Made by a program: the position numbers and the translations under genes. From Breznakibacter sp047600785 (GTDB lineage Bacteria > Bacteroidota > Bacteroidia > Bacteroidales > Marinilabiliaceae): DNA of 64,000 nt. The notes under the pieces are model-generated. The model was not told where the DNA came from. It ran no database searches and saw only the letters and a list, made by a program, of their open reading frames with translations. Location: the NCBI GenBank assembly GCA_047600785.1, contig JASGKH010000001.1, positions 868,001-932,000 of the forward strand, written 5' to 3'. Below are positions 42,901 to 52,166 of this stretch, in pieces (the stretch's first letter is position 1; each line of letters opens with the position of its first letter).

Positions 42901-42937
42901 GGGCAAAAGAACAGGAAACCGTAGTTTCGTTTTGCCC
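42901..42937 (+). terminator. Hairpin after the GH31 gene, possible terminator or attenuator
   Basis: GGGCAAAA (42901-42908) pairs with TTTTGCCC (42930-42937), and an inner GAAAC/GTTTC pair (42915-42919, 42924-42928) closes on CGTA. It is 40 bp past the GH31 stop and 94 bp before the next ATG. No T-run follows directly. Confidence 0.45.
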
Positions 42938-43030
42938 CAGGGGTAACCCTTAAAAAACGGAATTACAAGAATGGTTTGTGGCTTCCGTATTTTGTGGAAA
43001 AGTAAAGCAATTATTGAAAAAAGCAGAACA

Positions 43031-44560
43031 ATGGTATTTCAAAAGGATCATCGTTTTTTAATTCTTTGGCTGGCGCTGGTGCTAAGCATTGGTGCCCAGG
43101 CGGGCATTAAACTTCCGGCCATCATTGGGTCGGGCATGGTATTGCAGCAACAAAGCCAGACAAAACTTTGGGGCTGGACAGATAGCGGACAAACGATCGC
43201 TGTTCATTCATCGTGGAACGGCCAGTCGGTATCCGCCGTTGCCAACGATAAGGGATACTGGGAAGTGAACCTTTCAACCCCCGGTGCCGGTGGTCCTTAT
43301 TGGGTGGAAATCAATGCCGGGCCGGAAAAAGTATTGCTCGAAGATGTCATGATTGGCGAGGTGTGGTTTTGTTCCGGGCAATCGAACATGGAATTTCCTG
43401 TGGGCAAAACGTCCAAATACTGGCATGTAGGGGTCGATAATTTCGAAAACGAAGTGGCGACGGCCAACTATCCTCAAATAAGGCTTTTCACGGTGGCCCA
43501 ACGTACTTCCGAAACACCCCTGGATACACTTAGTGGCCAATGGCTCGGGTGCAATCCTGCCAATGTGAATGACTTTTCGGCCGTGGCCTATTTCTTTGGA
43601 CGGATGCTCCACCAGAACCTCCATGTGCCCATCGGCTTGATCCATGCATCGTGGGGTGGCACTCCGGCCGAAGCATGGACACGTCGCGGTGTGCTGGAAG
43701 GTGATGCATCCTTCAAATCTATACTGGAGAATGAAGCGGAAATTTTGCGCGGATATCCCGAAGCCAATGCCCAGTATCAAGCCAGGTTGGCCAAATGGAA
43801 AGAGGGCGTTGCCAACGGCACCATTACCGGGAGGGCTGCCGAACGTGGTCCTTCGGCCCCAATGGGCCCCGGCCACTCTAAAATGCCGTCGGTGCTTTAC
43901 AACGGCATGGTAGCCCCGGTTATTCCTTACACCATTAAAGGAGCCATTTGGTACCAAGGTGAATCGAATAATGACGATACTGAATTGTACACCAAACTAT
44001 TCCCCGCCATGGTACAGAACTGGCGTGACGATTGGCAACTGGGCGATTTTCCGTTCTATTTTGTGCAAATCGCGTCGCATTACCGCATGAAGCCCGAGCT
44101 GAGAGAAGCACAGGCCAAAGCATTGTCGCTGTTGCCCCATATGGGCATGGCCGTTACGCTGGATGTGGGTGACAGCACCGACATCCACCCCATTTACAAA
44201 CGTCCTGTGGGTGAACGTTTGGCCCTTTGTGCATTGGCGCAGACATATGGCAAACAAGATTTGGTGTATTCCGGGCCCGTGTTTCGCTCGGCCGTGGCCC
44301 GGGGAAGCAAGATGACGGTGGCGTTTGATCATGTAGGCAGCGGATTGAAAGCCAAAGATGGTCGTTTGGATCATTTTGAAGTGGCCGGTGCTGACGGAGT
44401 GTTTGTGGCGGCACAAGCTAAAATAAAGGGGGCAACGGTCGAAGTATCATCCCCAACAGTCAGGCAGCCCAAATATGTGCGTTATGCGTGGAAAAACTAT
44501 TTGGTGCCCGACCTTTTTAACAAGGAAGGATTGCCCGCTGCCCCGTTCAGAAATAAATAA
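43031..44560 (+). CDS. Sialate O-acetylesterase-like (SASA/SGNH) exported esterase
   Basis: A 509-residue esterase with leader FLILWLALVLSIGAQAG. The SGNH nucleophile is Ser118 in GQSNMEF, GEVWFC precedes it, IHASWGGTPAEAW and GAIWYQGESN are the block II/III motifs, and the Asp384/His386 pair is in DSTDIHPIYKR. Residues ~30-110 and ~440-509 are beta-sandwich parts. In pectin clusters such proteins are thought to remove O-acetyl groups from galacturonic acid or rhamnose; sialate need not be the substrate. The ATG at 43031 opens the leader. The next gene's open frame overlaps its end, but that gene's real start is at 44604. Confidence 0.87.
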   Translation: MVFQKDHRFLILWLALVLSIGAQAGIKLPAIIGSGMVLQQQSQTKLWGWTDSGQTIAVHSSWNGQSVSAVANDKGYWEVNLSTPGAGGPYWVEINAGPEKVLLEDVMIGEVWFCSGQSNMEFPVGKTSKYWHVGVDNFENEVATANYPQIRLFTVAQRTSETPLDTLSGQWLGCNPANVNDFSAVAYFFGRMLHQNLHVPIGLIHASWGGTPAEAWTRRGVLEGDASFKSILENEAEILRGYPEANAQYQARLAKWKEGVANGTITGRAAERGPSAPMGPGHSKMPSVLYNGMVAPVIPYTIKGAIWYQGESNNDDTELYTKLFPAMVQNWRDDWQLGDFPFYFVQIASHYRMKPELREAQAKALSLLPHMGMAVTLDVGDSTDIHPIYKRPVGERLALCALAQTYGKQDLVYSGPVFRSAVARGSKMTVAFDHVGSGLKAKDGRLDHFEVAGADGVFVAAQAKIKGATVEVSSPTVRQPKYVRYAWKNYLVPDLFNKEGLPAAPFRNK

Positions 44561-44603
44561 AAAGCCCCTGTATTTTTCAATCACAGCGTTAAAACAACAA
44601 AAC

Positions 44604-47354
44604 ATGAGAAGAGTATTCCTCCTTTGTCTGTTTCCATTGATGGTTGCGGCTTGCAAGCCTGATCAGTCCGTATGGCCCGAAGTCAAAAAAGAAATGCGTC
44701 CATGGGCGCGTTGGTGGTGGATGGGAAGTGCGGTGGACAAACCCAACTTGAATGCCGAAATGAGCAATTATGCGGCCAAAGGCTTTGGCGGGCTGGAAAT
44801 CACTCCCATATATGGAGCCAAGGGCTTCGAAGACAAATACATTCCGTTTCTGTCGCCCCAATGGATGGAAATGCTGGATTACACGTTGCAGAAAGCCGAT
44901 TCGCTGGACATGGGCATCGACATGAATACAGGTACGGGCTGGCCTTTTGGTGGTCCGCATATTACGATGGACCATGCCGCGTCGAGGCTGATCGTACAGC
45001 CATATACGCTTTCTGCCGGCCAAAAGATCGATAAGCCTTTGGCAGTCGAAAATACCAAACAAAGCTTAGGCGCAAAATTAGAAGCCGTGGTGGCTTATGG
45101 CGAAAACGGCCAGGTGGAAGATCTTACCCGTTTGGTCGACACCACCGGGATGCTCAATTGGTCGCCTGCCGGCGGAAAATGGACAGTATATGCGGCTTTT
45201 TGCGGAAAAACGCTTCAAAAGGTAAAGCGTTCGGCTCCGGGCGGTGAAGGCTACACATTCGACCACCTCTCGACCGAGGCGTTGAAAACCTACCTGTCGC
45301 GGTTCGATGAGGCCTTTGCAGGGAAACGATACCCGGTCCGATGTTTTTTCAACGACAGCTACGAAGTGTTCGGAGCCAGCTGGTCACCCGTATTCTTCGA
45401 TGAATTCAAGGCTCGTCGGGGATACGACCTTCGCCTGCATTTGCGCGAACTGAACGGCGACGGTGATTCGCTGGATGTGGCACGTATTAAGTGCGACTAC
45501 CGCCAAACCATGAGCGATTTGGTGCACGACCATTTTACGGTAGGATGGACCAACTGGGCCCATTCGCGGCAATCGCTTACCCGTAACCAGTCGCACGGCA
45601 GTCCGGCCAATTTGCTCGATTTGTACACTACCGTTGATATTCCCGAAATCGAGACGTTTGGCGCGGGCGAGTTCCCCATTCCCGGCTTCCGACGTGACAG
45701 TGCCGATGTCAAATACTCCGATACCGACCCTTTATTCCAGAAATTTGCCTCGTCGGGTGCACATACAAGTGGCCGGAATCTGGTGAGTTGTGAAACGTTT
45801 ACATGGTTACGCGAGCATTTCAAGGAAGCATGGTCACATGCCAAGCCCGAGTTGGACCAGTTATTTGTATCGGGCGTCAACCACGTGTTTTTTCACGGTA
45901 CGACCTATTCGCCCCAGGAAGCTGCCTGGCCTGGCTGGCTTTTTTATGCCTCTACCCATTTCGGTACCACCAATTCGGCATGGGACCATCTGGACGGGAT
46001 GACAAGCTACATTACCCGATGCCAAAGTGTGCTGCAATCCGGAAGCCATGACAATGAGGTTTTGGTATATTGGCCCGTATTCGACATCTGGCAAAATGCC
46101 AAAGGCATGGAAACCCAGTTTACCGTGCACAACGCGCACAAATGGTTACACATGCAGCCTATCCGCCAGTTAATGGCCCAGGGCTATTTGTTCGATTTTG
46201 TGAGCGATGCCCAGATCCTGGCCACCCAATTTAACGGACAGGGATTGGTCACCAACCCCAATGTGAAACCCTATCGAACACTTATTGTCCCCGAATGTGC
46301 ATTAATGCCTTTGGAGACATTGGAAAAACTAATTGCCTTGGCCGGTTCGGGTGCCCGTGTCGTGTTCGAGAAACTACCCGACGATGTGCCCGGCTACGGC
46401 AGTTTGTCCGAACGTCGCCAACGGTTCCGTTCACTTTTGGCACCATTGTCGTTCCATGAAACAACTAATGGTTCGGTGGCCAAAACAGGAACGGGCGAGA
46501 TCATTGTATCGAAAGATTTGGCATCTGCTTTGAAATCGGTGGGAGTATCGCGTGAAACCTTGACCGATACAGGGTTGTCATTTGCCCGTCGCCGTATCGA
46601 CAATGGATATTATTATTTCGTAACCAACCTCACTGCCACTGCCATTGATGCTTATGTGCCTTTGGAGCGCCATGCATCGCAAGTGGTGATAATGGACCCG
46701 ATGAACGGGCGGTTTGGTTTGGCGGCCGTCGAATCCGGTGCAGGCGGGATGAAAGTGCGCCTGCAGCTGAAATCGGGCGAGTCGACCATCTTGAAACTAA
46801 CGGACAAGACATCTGAAATCAGCGCATGGGACTATCTGCCCCCCGTTTTGGCAACAACCGAAATCAGTGGTCCGTGGAAACTTGAGTTTATAAAAGGCGG
46901 CCCTGTATTGCCTAAGCCGCTCGAATTGCCCCAAGCGACTTATTGGACAATGCTGGGGGATGCCGACATGGACAATTTTTCGGGCACAGCTGCTTATTCA
47001 GCCAAGTTCAACATTGACACACCGTTGGCCAAACGTTACCGGCTTAGGTTTGATAACCTGCGCGAAAGTGCACGTGTGTTTGTGAACGGCCATGAAGCCG
47101 GTGTCGTGTGGGCATTGCCTTTCATTGCTGAAGTGGGCGATTACGTTCGGGTAGGTGAGAACCACATCCGCATCGAAGTGGCCAACCTTATGGCCAACCG
47201 TATCCGTTACATGGATCGGAACGGGATCGAATGGCGCAAGTTCCACGAAATAAACTTTGTCAACATTGCTTACAAACCGTTCGATGCCACAAACTGGGAG
47301 ATTCAACCTTCCGGATTGGCAGGGCCGGTGATGTTGGAAAGTTTAGGGTTCTGA
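44604..47354 (+). CDS. GH106 alpha-L-rhamnosidase lipoprotein
   Basis: A 916-residue enzyme of the GH106 type, known to release L-rhamnose from rhamnogalacturonan oligosaccharides. The leader MRRVFLLCLFPLMVAAC ends in a lipobox. RPWARWWWMGSAV, KGFGGLEITPIYG and DMNTGTGWPFGGP are the conserved opening of the family's barrel; FNDSYEVFGASW and CETFTWLREHFKEAW are later conserved sites with acidic residues. The C-terminus carries a beta-sandwich (LRFDNLRESARVFVNGHEAG), a galactose-binding-like domain usual here. The ATG at 44604 starts the leader. Rhamnose released by it would feed the rha operon. Confidence 0.9.
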   Translation: MRRVFLLCLFPLMVAACKPDQSVWPEVKKEMRPWARWWWMGSAVDKPNLNAEMSNYAAKGFGGLEITPIYGAKGFEDKYIPFLSPQWMEMLDYTLQKADSLDMGIDMNTGTGWPFGGPHITMDHAASRLIVQPYTLSAGQKIDKPLAVENTKQSLGAKLEAVVAYGENGQVEDLTRLVDTTGMLNWSPAGGKWTVYAAFCGKTLQKVKRSAPGGEGYTFDHLSTEALKTYLSRFDEAFAGKRYPVRCFFNDSYEVFGASWSPVFFDEFKARRGYDLRLHLRELNGDGDSLDVARIKCDYRQTMSDLVHDHFTVGWTNWAHSRQSLTRNQSHGSPANLLDLYTTVDIPEIETFGAGEFPIPGFRRDSADVKYSDTDPLFQKFASSGAHTSGRNLVSCETFTWLREHFKEAWSHAKPELDQLFVSGVNHVFFHGTTYSPQEAAWPGWLFYASTHFGTTNSAWDHLDGMTSYITRCQSVLQSGSHDNEVLVYWPVFDIWQNAKGMETQFTVHNAHKWLHMQPIRQLMAQGYLFDFVSDAQILATQFNGQGLVTNPNVKPYRTLIVPECALMPLETLEKLIALAGSGARVVFEKLPDDVPGYGSLSERRQRFRSLLAPLSFHETTNGSVAKTGTGEIIVSKDLASALKSVGVSRETLTDTGLSFARRRIDNGYYYFVTNLTATAIDAYVPLERHASQVVIMDPMNGRFGLAAVESGAGGMKVRLQLKSGESTILKLTDKTSEISAWDYLPPVLATTEISGPWKLEFIKGGPVLPKPLELPQATYWTMLGDADMDNFSGTAAYSAKFNIDTPLAKRYRLRFDNLRESARVFVNGHEAGVVWALPFIAEVGDYVRVGENHIRIEVANLMANRIRYMDRNGIEWRKFHEINFVNIAYKPFDATNWEIQPSGLAGPVMLESLGF

Positions 47355-47483
47355 GGGCCGATGGCAAAAAGCTGGCGGCTCTTTGATGTCAGAAAGAAAA
47401 AAGAGCGCCGGTAAAGGAAGTTCTGAGTTTTGTTTTTCGGGTTTTTATTGCGAACCACAGAAAACGAAAAATTGACTACTAAA

Positions 47484-49370
47484 ATGAAAAAAATACTCCT
47501 CACCATCTTTATTGTTGCAGCGACAGTGTGTGGACAGGCACAACGGCAAATGGAATACCTTTCACGCGGATTGGTTGCCGTGCCTGCTGGTTCCGATTCG
47601 GTTCTTGTTGGTTGGCGTTTGCTGGCGACCGACGATACCCATGTCGCCTTTAACCTTTACCGTAGCCAAAACGGACTGGAACGAGTAAAACTTAACAACC
47701 ATCCGCTTGCGTCGGCCACATCGTTCCTTGACACGGGGCTGGATACAGTGTCGGTATACACCTATACGGTTTGCGCTGTGGCAGGCGGAACAGATGCAGA
47801 GCTGGCGTCTACCTCTTTATGCCTGAAAGACAGTGGCAAGCCCTATTGGGAAATACCCCTTCGGACCCCCGATAAATACACGCCCGGGGATTGCTCGGTA
47901 GGTGATTTGAATGGTGACGGCGATTATGAGATTGTGGTGCACATGACCGGGCAAGGACATGACAATGGCCACAACGGTTTTACCGATCCGCCCATTTTCC
48001 ATGCTTATAAACTTGATGGCACTTTGCTTTGGAGTATCAACCTGGGAAAAAACATCCGCGAAGGTGCCCACTATACCCAGTTTCTGGTGTATGATTTTGA
48101 TGGAGACGGACGTGCCGAAGTGGTGATGAAAACATCTGACGGTACCATTGACGGCAAAGGCCATGTGATTGGTGATGCAACGGCAGATCATCGGAACTCT
48201 CAGGGACACATTTCGAAAGGAGCAGAATATCTTACCGTGTTCGACGGCTTAACCGGTCAGGCTTTGCAAACCGTCGCTTTCCGTCCTCAACGTCATCCGT
48301 TGGGAGACAATCCTTCGTCTCTCGATATGAAAAAAGTGTGGGGCGACGATCACTACAACCGTTCCGAACGTTATTTGGCCTGTGTGGCCTATCTCGACGG
48401 TGTGCACCCTTCGCTGGTGATGTGCCGCGGCTATTATACACGTGTCACCATTTCGGCTTTCGACTGGCGCAACGGTATGCTTGCCAGCCGATGGGACTTC
48501 GATAGCGATATGCCAGGGAATGAGTCTTATCGTGGTCAGGGGAACCATAATCTGAGCGTGGGCGATGTGGATGGCGATGGCTGTGATGAAATAATCTACG
48601 GTTCGGCCGTTATCGACCATGACGGAAAAGGATTGTATTCCACCCGTTTGGGGCATGCCGATGCCATGCATTTTTCTGACCTCGATCCGGATCGCCCCGG
48701 ATTGGAAGTGTTTAACATCCAGGAACGTTTCGACGATGCAGGATTGAATTTCCGTGATGCGCGTTCGGGCGAAATCCTGTGGAAAGTGGCCTCGGTAAAG
48801 GCAGCGGAAGACGGAGGAGACAAAGGAGAAGGCCCTGGACGCGGCGCATCATTCAATATTGACCCCCGTTTCAAGGGTAACGAATGTTGGGCCTTTGGTG
48901 CGGGAGTTTCTGGTATGTGGGATTGCAAAGGTAACAAAGTCTGCGATAAAACCCCGCGTTCGTGCAATTTTGCAGTGTGGTGGGACGGCGATTTGCTTCG
49001 TGAGCTGCTTGACCGTAATACGGTTTATAAATGGAACTGGGAAACGGAATCGCTCGACCCCATTATGGTGGCGCAAGGATGTTGGAGCAACAACGGTACC
49101 AAAAGCACACCGGCCCTTAGTGCCGATTTGTTTGGCGACTGGCGTGAGGAAATCGTGTTGCGTACCACGGACAACAAGGCATTACGTATTTACTCCACAA
49201 CCATTCCCACCAGTCACCGGTTTGTCACGCTTATGCACGATCCCATTTACCGTTTGGGCGTTGCGTGGCAAAATGTGGCCTATAACCAACCGCCGCATGT
49301 CAGTTATTACATTGGCGACGACATGAACGAACCGCCGGAATACGATTTGAAAATCATCCGGACAAAATAA
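47484..49370 (+). CDS. Rhamnogalacturonan lyase, PL11
   Basis: A 628-residue exported lyase cleaving the alternating rhamnose-galacturonate backbone by beta-elimination. Leader MKKILLTIFIVAATVCGQAQ; an N-terminal fibronectin-like domain (about 22-110) precedes an eight-bladed propeller. Calcium sites are frequent: GDLNGDGDYEIV, YDFDGDGRAEVV, GDVDGDGCDEII. TSDGTIDGKGHVIGD, RGYYTRV, FNIQERFDDAG and LFGDWREEIVLRT are PL11 hallmarks. The ATG at 47484 starts the leader. Products with an unsaturated uronic acid end are the substrate for the GH105 made by the next gene, 25 bp downstream. Confidence 0.94.
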   Translation: MKKILLTIFIVAATVCGQAQRQMEYLSRGLVAVPAGSDSVLVGWRLLATDDTHVAFNLYRSQNGLERVKLNNHPLASATSFLDTGLDTVSVYTYTVCAVAGGTDAELASTSLCLKDSGKPYWEIPLRTPDKYTPGDCSVGDLNGDGDYEIVVHMTGQGHDNGHNGFTDPPIFHAYKLDGTLLWSINLGKNIREGAHYTQFLVYDFDGDGRAEVVMKTSDGTIDGKGHVIGDATADHRNSQGHISKGAEYLTVFDGLTGQALQTVAFRPQRHPLGDNPSSLDMKKVWGDDHYNRSERYLACVAYLDGVHPSLVMCRGYYTRVTISAFDWRNGMLASRWDFDSDMPGNESYRGQGNHNLSVGDVDGDGCDEIIYGSAVIDHDGKGLYSTRLGHADAMHFSDLDPDRPGLEVFNIQERFDDAGLNFRDARSGEILWKVASVKAAEDGGDKGEGPGRGASFNIDPRFKGNECWAFGAGVSGMWDCKGNKVCDKTPRSCNFAVWWDGDLLRELLDRNTVYKWNWETESLDPIMVAQGCWSNNGTKSTPALSADLFGDWREEIVLRTTDNKALRIYSTTIPTSHRFVTLMHDPIYRLGVAWQNVAYNQPPHVSYYIGDDMNEPPEYDLKIIRTK

Positions 49371-49395
49371 AACCAGTCCCATAATCACATTTTGT

Positions 49396-50769
49396 ATGAA
49401 AACAATCATCCCTTCACTGGCTATCGTCGCGTTGTGCGCCATGTGCGTGCCTCCGCAGCCATCCAACGAAACGGTCAATGACGTGACATCGCCGCTTCAC
49501 CTTATGAAACCCGATTATCCTACGGTTTATGGTACTACCTCACCTGCCGATATTGCCAAAGTATTGACGAAAGTGCATGGATACCTTGATGCGGTGACTC
49601 CTGCAATGATCGTCGATAAAACCACTGGTGCCGAGGTATCTGATTTCTCACAGCTTCCCGATAGCGCCATCTTTAAAAAAGGCGATTTTAGGCTGATCAG
49701 TTATGAATGGGGCGTGACCTATGCCGGGATGATGAATGCGGCCGAAGCCACCGGCGATATAAAATACAACGACTACGTGCAGGTTCGGCTGGCGTTGCTA
49801 TCAAGCCTTTATCCTGTTTGTAAGCAACGGTTCCAGCAGAACCGTGATGCCCAAAACCCGATGCGTTCGGTGGTATTGCCCCATGCGCTGGACGATGCAG
49901 GGGCCATGTGTGCAGCCATGATAAAGGCTGGCGCACAAGGGATCGGTGGCGAAACCCGCCCCATGATCGATAATTTTATCCGTTACATTTCCCATGTGGA
50001 GTATCGCTTGGCCGATGGCACTCTGGCGCGTAACCGTCCGTTGGTCAATACCCTTTGGCTCGATGATTTGTTCATGAGCGTGCCTGCATTGGCCCAAATG
50101 GGCAAACTTACCGGCGACAACCGTTATTTCGACGATGCGGTGAAACAAGTCCTGCAATTTTCGCAACGCATGTTCGTGCCCGAAAAAGGGTTGTTTATGC
50201 ACGGATGGGTACAGGATATGGAACCTCACCCTGCTTTCCATTGGGCAAGGGCCAATGGATGGGCGTTTATGACCATGGCCGAACTGCTCGATGTGTTGCC
50301 CGAAAACCATCCCGGTTACCAGGTGGTGTTGGCGCAGTTTAGGGCGCATGCGCAGGGGCTGGCCAAATACCAGTCGGGTGAAGGGTTATGGCACCAGCTG
50401 ATCGATCGTAACGATACATATCTTGAAACCTCGGCCACGGCCATTTACGTGTACGCTTACGCCAAAGGCATTAACCGCGGATGGCTCGATGAGCATGCCT
50501 ATGGTCCGGCTGCGTTGCTGGGATGGAATGCCGTGGCACAAAAGGTGAACGATCAAGGACAGGTGGAAGGGACGTGTGTGGGCACGGGCATGGGGTTTGA
50601 TCCTGCGTTTTATTACTATCGTCCGGTAAACGTGTATGCGGCCCATGGTTATGGTCCCGTATTGCTGGCCGGTTCCGAAATGATAAAATTGCTGAACCAG
50701 CATCCGTTCAACATCAACGACAGTTCTGTCCAATTTGGCGACAAAGTGATCCTTCCTCATCAAAAATGA
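49396..50769 (+). CDS. Unsaturated rhamnogalacturonyl hydrolase-like GH105 lipoprotein
   Basis: A 457-residue (alpha/alpha)6 hydrolase. The leader ends ALCAMC, a lipobox-like sequence. The catalytic aspartate is in LWLDDLFM (Asp223 or Asp224), with HALDDAGA and HWARANGWAFMTMAELLDVLP as other conserved helices. It removes the 4,5-unsaturated galacturonyl residue from lyase products. It directly follows the PL11 gene and its stop overlaps the next ATG (50766-50769), tying lyase, GH105 and GH28 into one unit. It is larger than the GH105 at 61278 and only distantly similar. Confidence 0.87.
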   Translation: MKTIIPSLAIVALCAMCVPPQPSNETVNDVTSPLHLMKPDYPTVYGTTSPADIAKVLTKVHGYLDAVTPAMIVDKTTGAEVSDFSQLPDSAIFKKGDFRLISYEWGVTYAGMMNAAEATGDIKYNDYVQVRLALLSSLYPVCKQRFQQNRDAQNPMRSVVLPHALDDAGAMCAAMIKAGAQGIGGETRPMIDNFIRYISHVEYRLADGTLARNRPLVNTLWLDDLFMSVPALAQMGKLTGDNRYFDDAVKQVLQFSQRMFVPEKGLFMHGWVQDMEPHPAFHWARANGWAFMTMAELLDVLPENHPGYQVVLAQFRAHAQGLAKYQSGEGLWHQLIDRNDTYLETSATAIYVYAYAKGINRGWLDEHAYGPAALLGWNAVAQKVNDQGQVEGTCVGTGMGFDPAFYYYRPVNVYAAHGYGPVLLAGSEMIKLLNQHPFNINDSSVQFGDKVILPHQK

Positions 50770-52154
50770 TTTCAAGACTGTTTAATATGAAACATCCTAT
50801 CATCTGTCTGTTTTTTATCGTTTTCTTTTTTGTGGCTGCGTTCACCAACGGAAAACCAAAGGTCTTGATCCGGGAGGTTAAAGTGGAAACACCATTTGAC
50901 ATGCCTGCGATCAAGATTCCCGATTTTTCGAAATGTAAAAGTTTTTCGATCGTTGAATTTGGTGCCGCGCAGGGCGACAAAGAAAAAACTACCCAAGCCA
51001 TTGCCAGGGCATTCGAAAAGGCAAGCGAAATGGGCGGCGGCGTAGTGGTCGTTCCCCAAGGGGAATGGCAGACCGGAAAGATCCATTTCAAAAGTTGTGT
51101 CAATCTCCATCTCGAACGGGGAGCCGTATTGCTTTTTTCCGAAAATCCCGAAGATTATCTGCCGGCCGTGCATACCACCTGGGAGGGATTGGAATGTTAC
51201 AACTATTCTCCTTTGGTATATGCTTACAAATGCCAAAATGTGGCCATTACGGGCCAGGGCGAACTGAGGGCCGGAATGGATGTATGGAGGACCTGGTTTA
51301 AACGTCCGCAGCCCCATATGGATGGACTTAAGCAACTGTACAACTGGGCGTACGGAAATGTGCCGGTGCAGGAACGCCGGATGGAGAACGGAGACGCTAA
51401 TTTTCGTCCTCAGTTTATCCAGTTTAACCGTTGTGAAAACGTATTGCTCGAAGGCGTGACCATTACCAACAGTCCTTTTTGGGTCATTCATCCATATTTG
51501 TGCAATAACGTAACGATCAGGAAAGTGAATGTGTTTGCGCACGGCCATAACAATGACGGGGTTGATCCTGAAATGAGCCAGAACATGCTGATTGAAGACT
51601 GCGTGTTTGACCAGGGAGACGATGCCATAGCCGTCAAGTCGGGGCGAAATTGGGATGCATGGGCGCTGCAAACCCCGTCGAAAAACATTGTGGTACGCAA
51701 TTGTACCGTAAAAAACGGCCATCAGCTACTGGCAATCGGAAGCGAGTTGTCGGGAGGCATCGAAAACATATTGATGGAGAACTGTGCCGTGATCGATGGG
51801 GCTAAGCTGAACCACTTGGTATTTATCAAGACCAACGAACGTCAGGGCGGGTACGTCAACAATATTTTTGTAAGGAATGTCCGGTCTGGAAAAATAGACA
51901 AAGGAATACTTGGCATTGAAACCGATGTGCTTTACCAGTGGCGCACGTTGGTGCCTACTTATGAACGGCGGTTGACCCCTATTAAGAATGTATTTCTCGA
52001 AAACATCCGGGCAACGGATGTGGAGTTCGTGTCAAGGATATTGGGACAACAGGAGTTACCGGTGGAAAACATCGTGTTGAAAAACGTATTGGCGGACACC
52101 TTACGTGCCGAAAAGCACGCTCATGAAAATGTATCAGGTTTTGTTGAATTGTAG
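50766..52154 (+). CDS. GH28 polygalacturonase/rhamnogalacturonase-like enzyme
   Basis: A 462-residue exported beta-helix hydrolase for alpha-galacturonosyl linkages. The hydrophobic leader IICLFFIVFFFVAAFTNG follows a short N-terminus. Catalytic aspartates are Asp264 in NNDGVDPE and Asp285/Asp286 in QGDDAIAVKSG; His319 is in NGHQLLAIGSE. The start at 50766 overlaps the GH105 stop (ATGA); an ATG at 50787 would also keep the leader. The pattern around VDPEMSQ is the exo-acting or rhamnogalacturonan-type branch more than classical polygalacturonase, but the exact mode cannot be told. Confidence 0.9.
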   Translation: MISRLFNMKHPIICLFFIVFFFVAAFTNGKPKVLIREVKVETPFDMPAIKIPDFSKCKSFSIVEFGAAQGDKEKTTQAIARAFEKASEMGGGVVVVPQGEWQTGKIHFKSCVNLHLERGAVLLFSENPEDYLPAVHTTWEGLECYNYSPLVYAYKCQNVAITGQGELRAGMDVWRTWFKRPQPHMDGLKQLYNWAYGNVPVQERRMENGDANFRPQFIQFNRCENVLLEGVTITNSPFWVIHPYLCNNVTIRKVNVFAHGHNNDGVDPEMSQNMLIEDCVFDQGDDAIAVKSGRNWDAWALQTPSKNIVVRNCTVKNGHQLLAIGSELSGGIENILMENCAVIDGAKLNHLVFIKTNERQGGYVNNIFVRNVRSGKIDKGILGIETDVLYQWRTLVPTYERRLTPIKNVFLENIRATDVEFVSRILGQQELPVENIVLKNVLADTLRAEKHAHENVSGFVEL

Positions 52155-52166
52155 ATTTGTTAGGCA

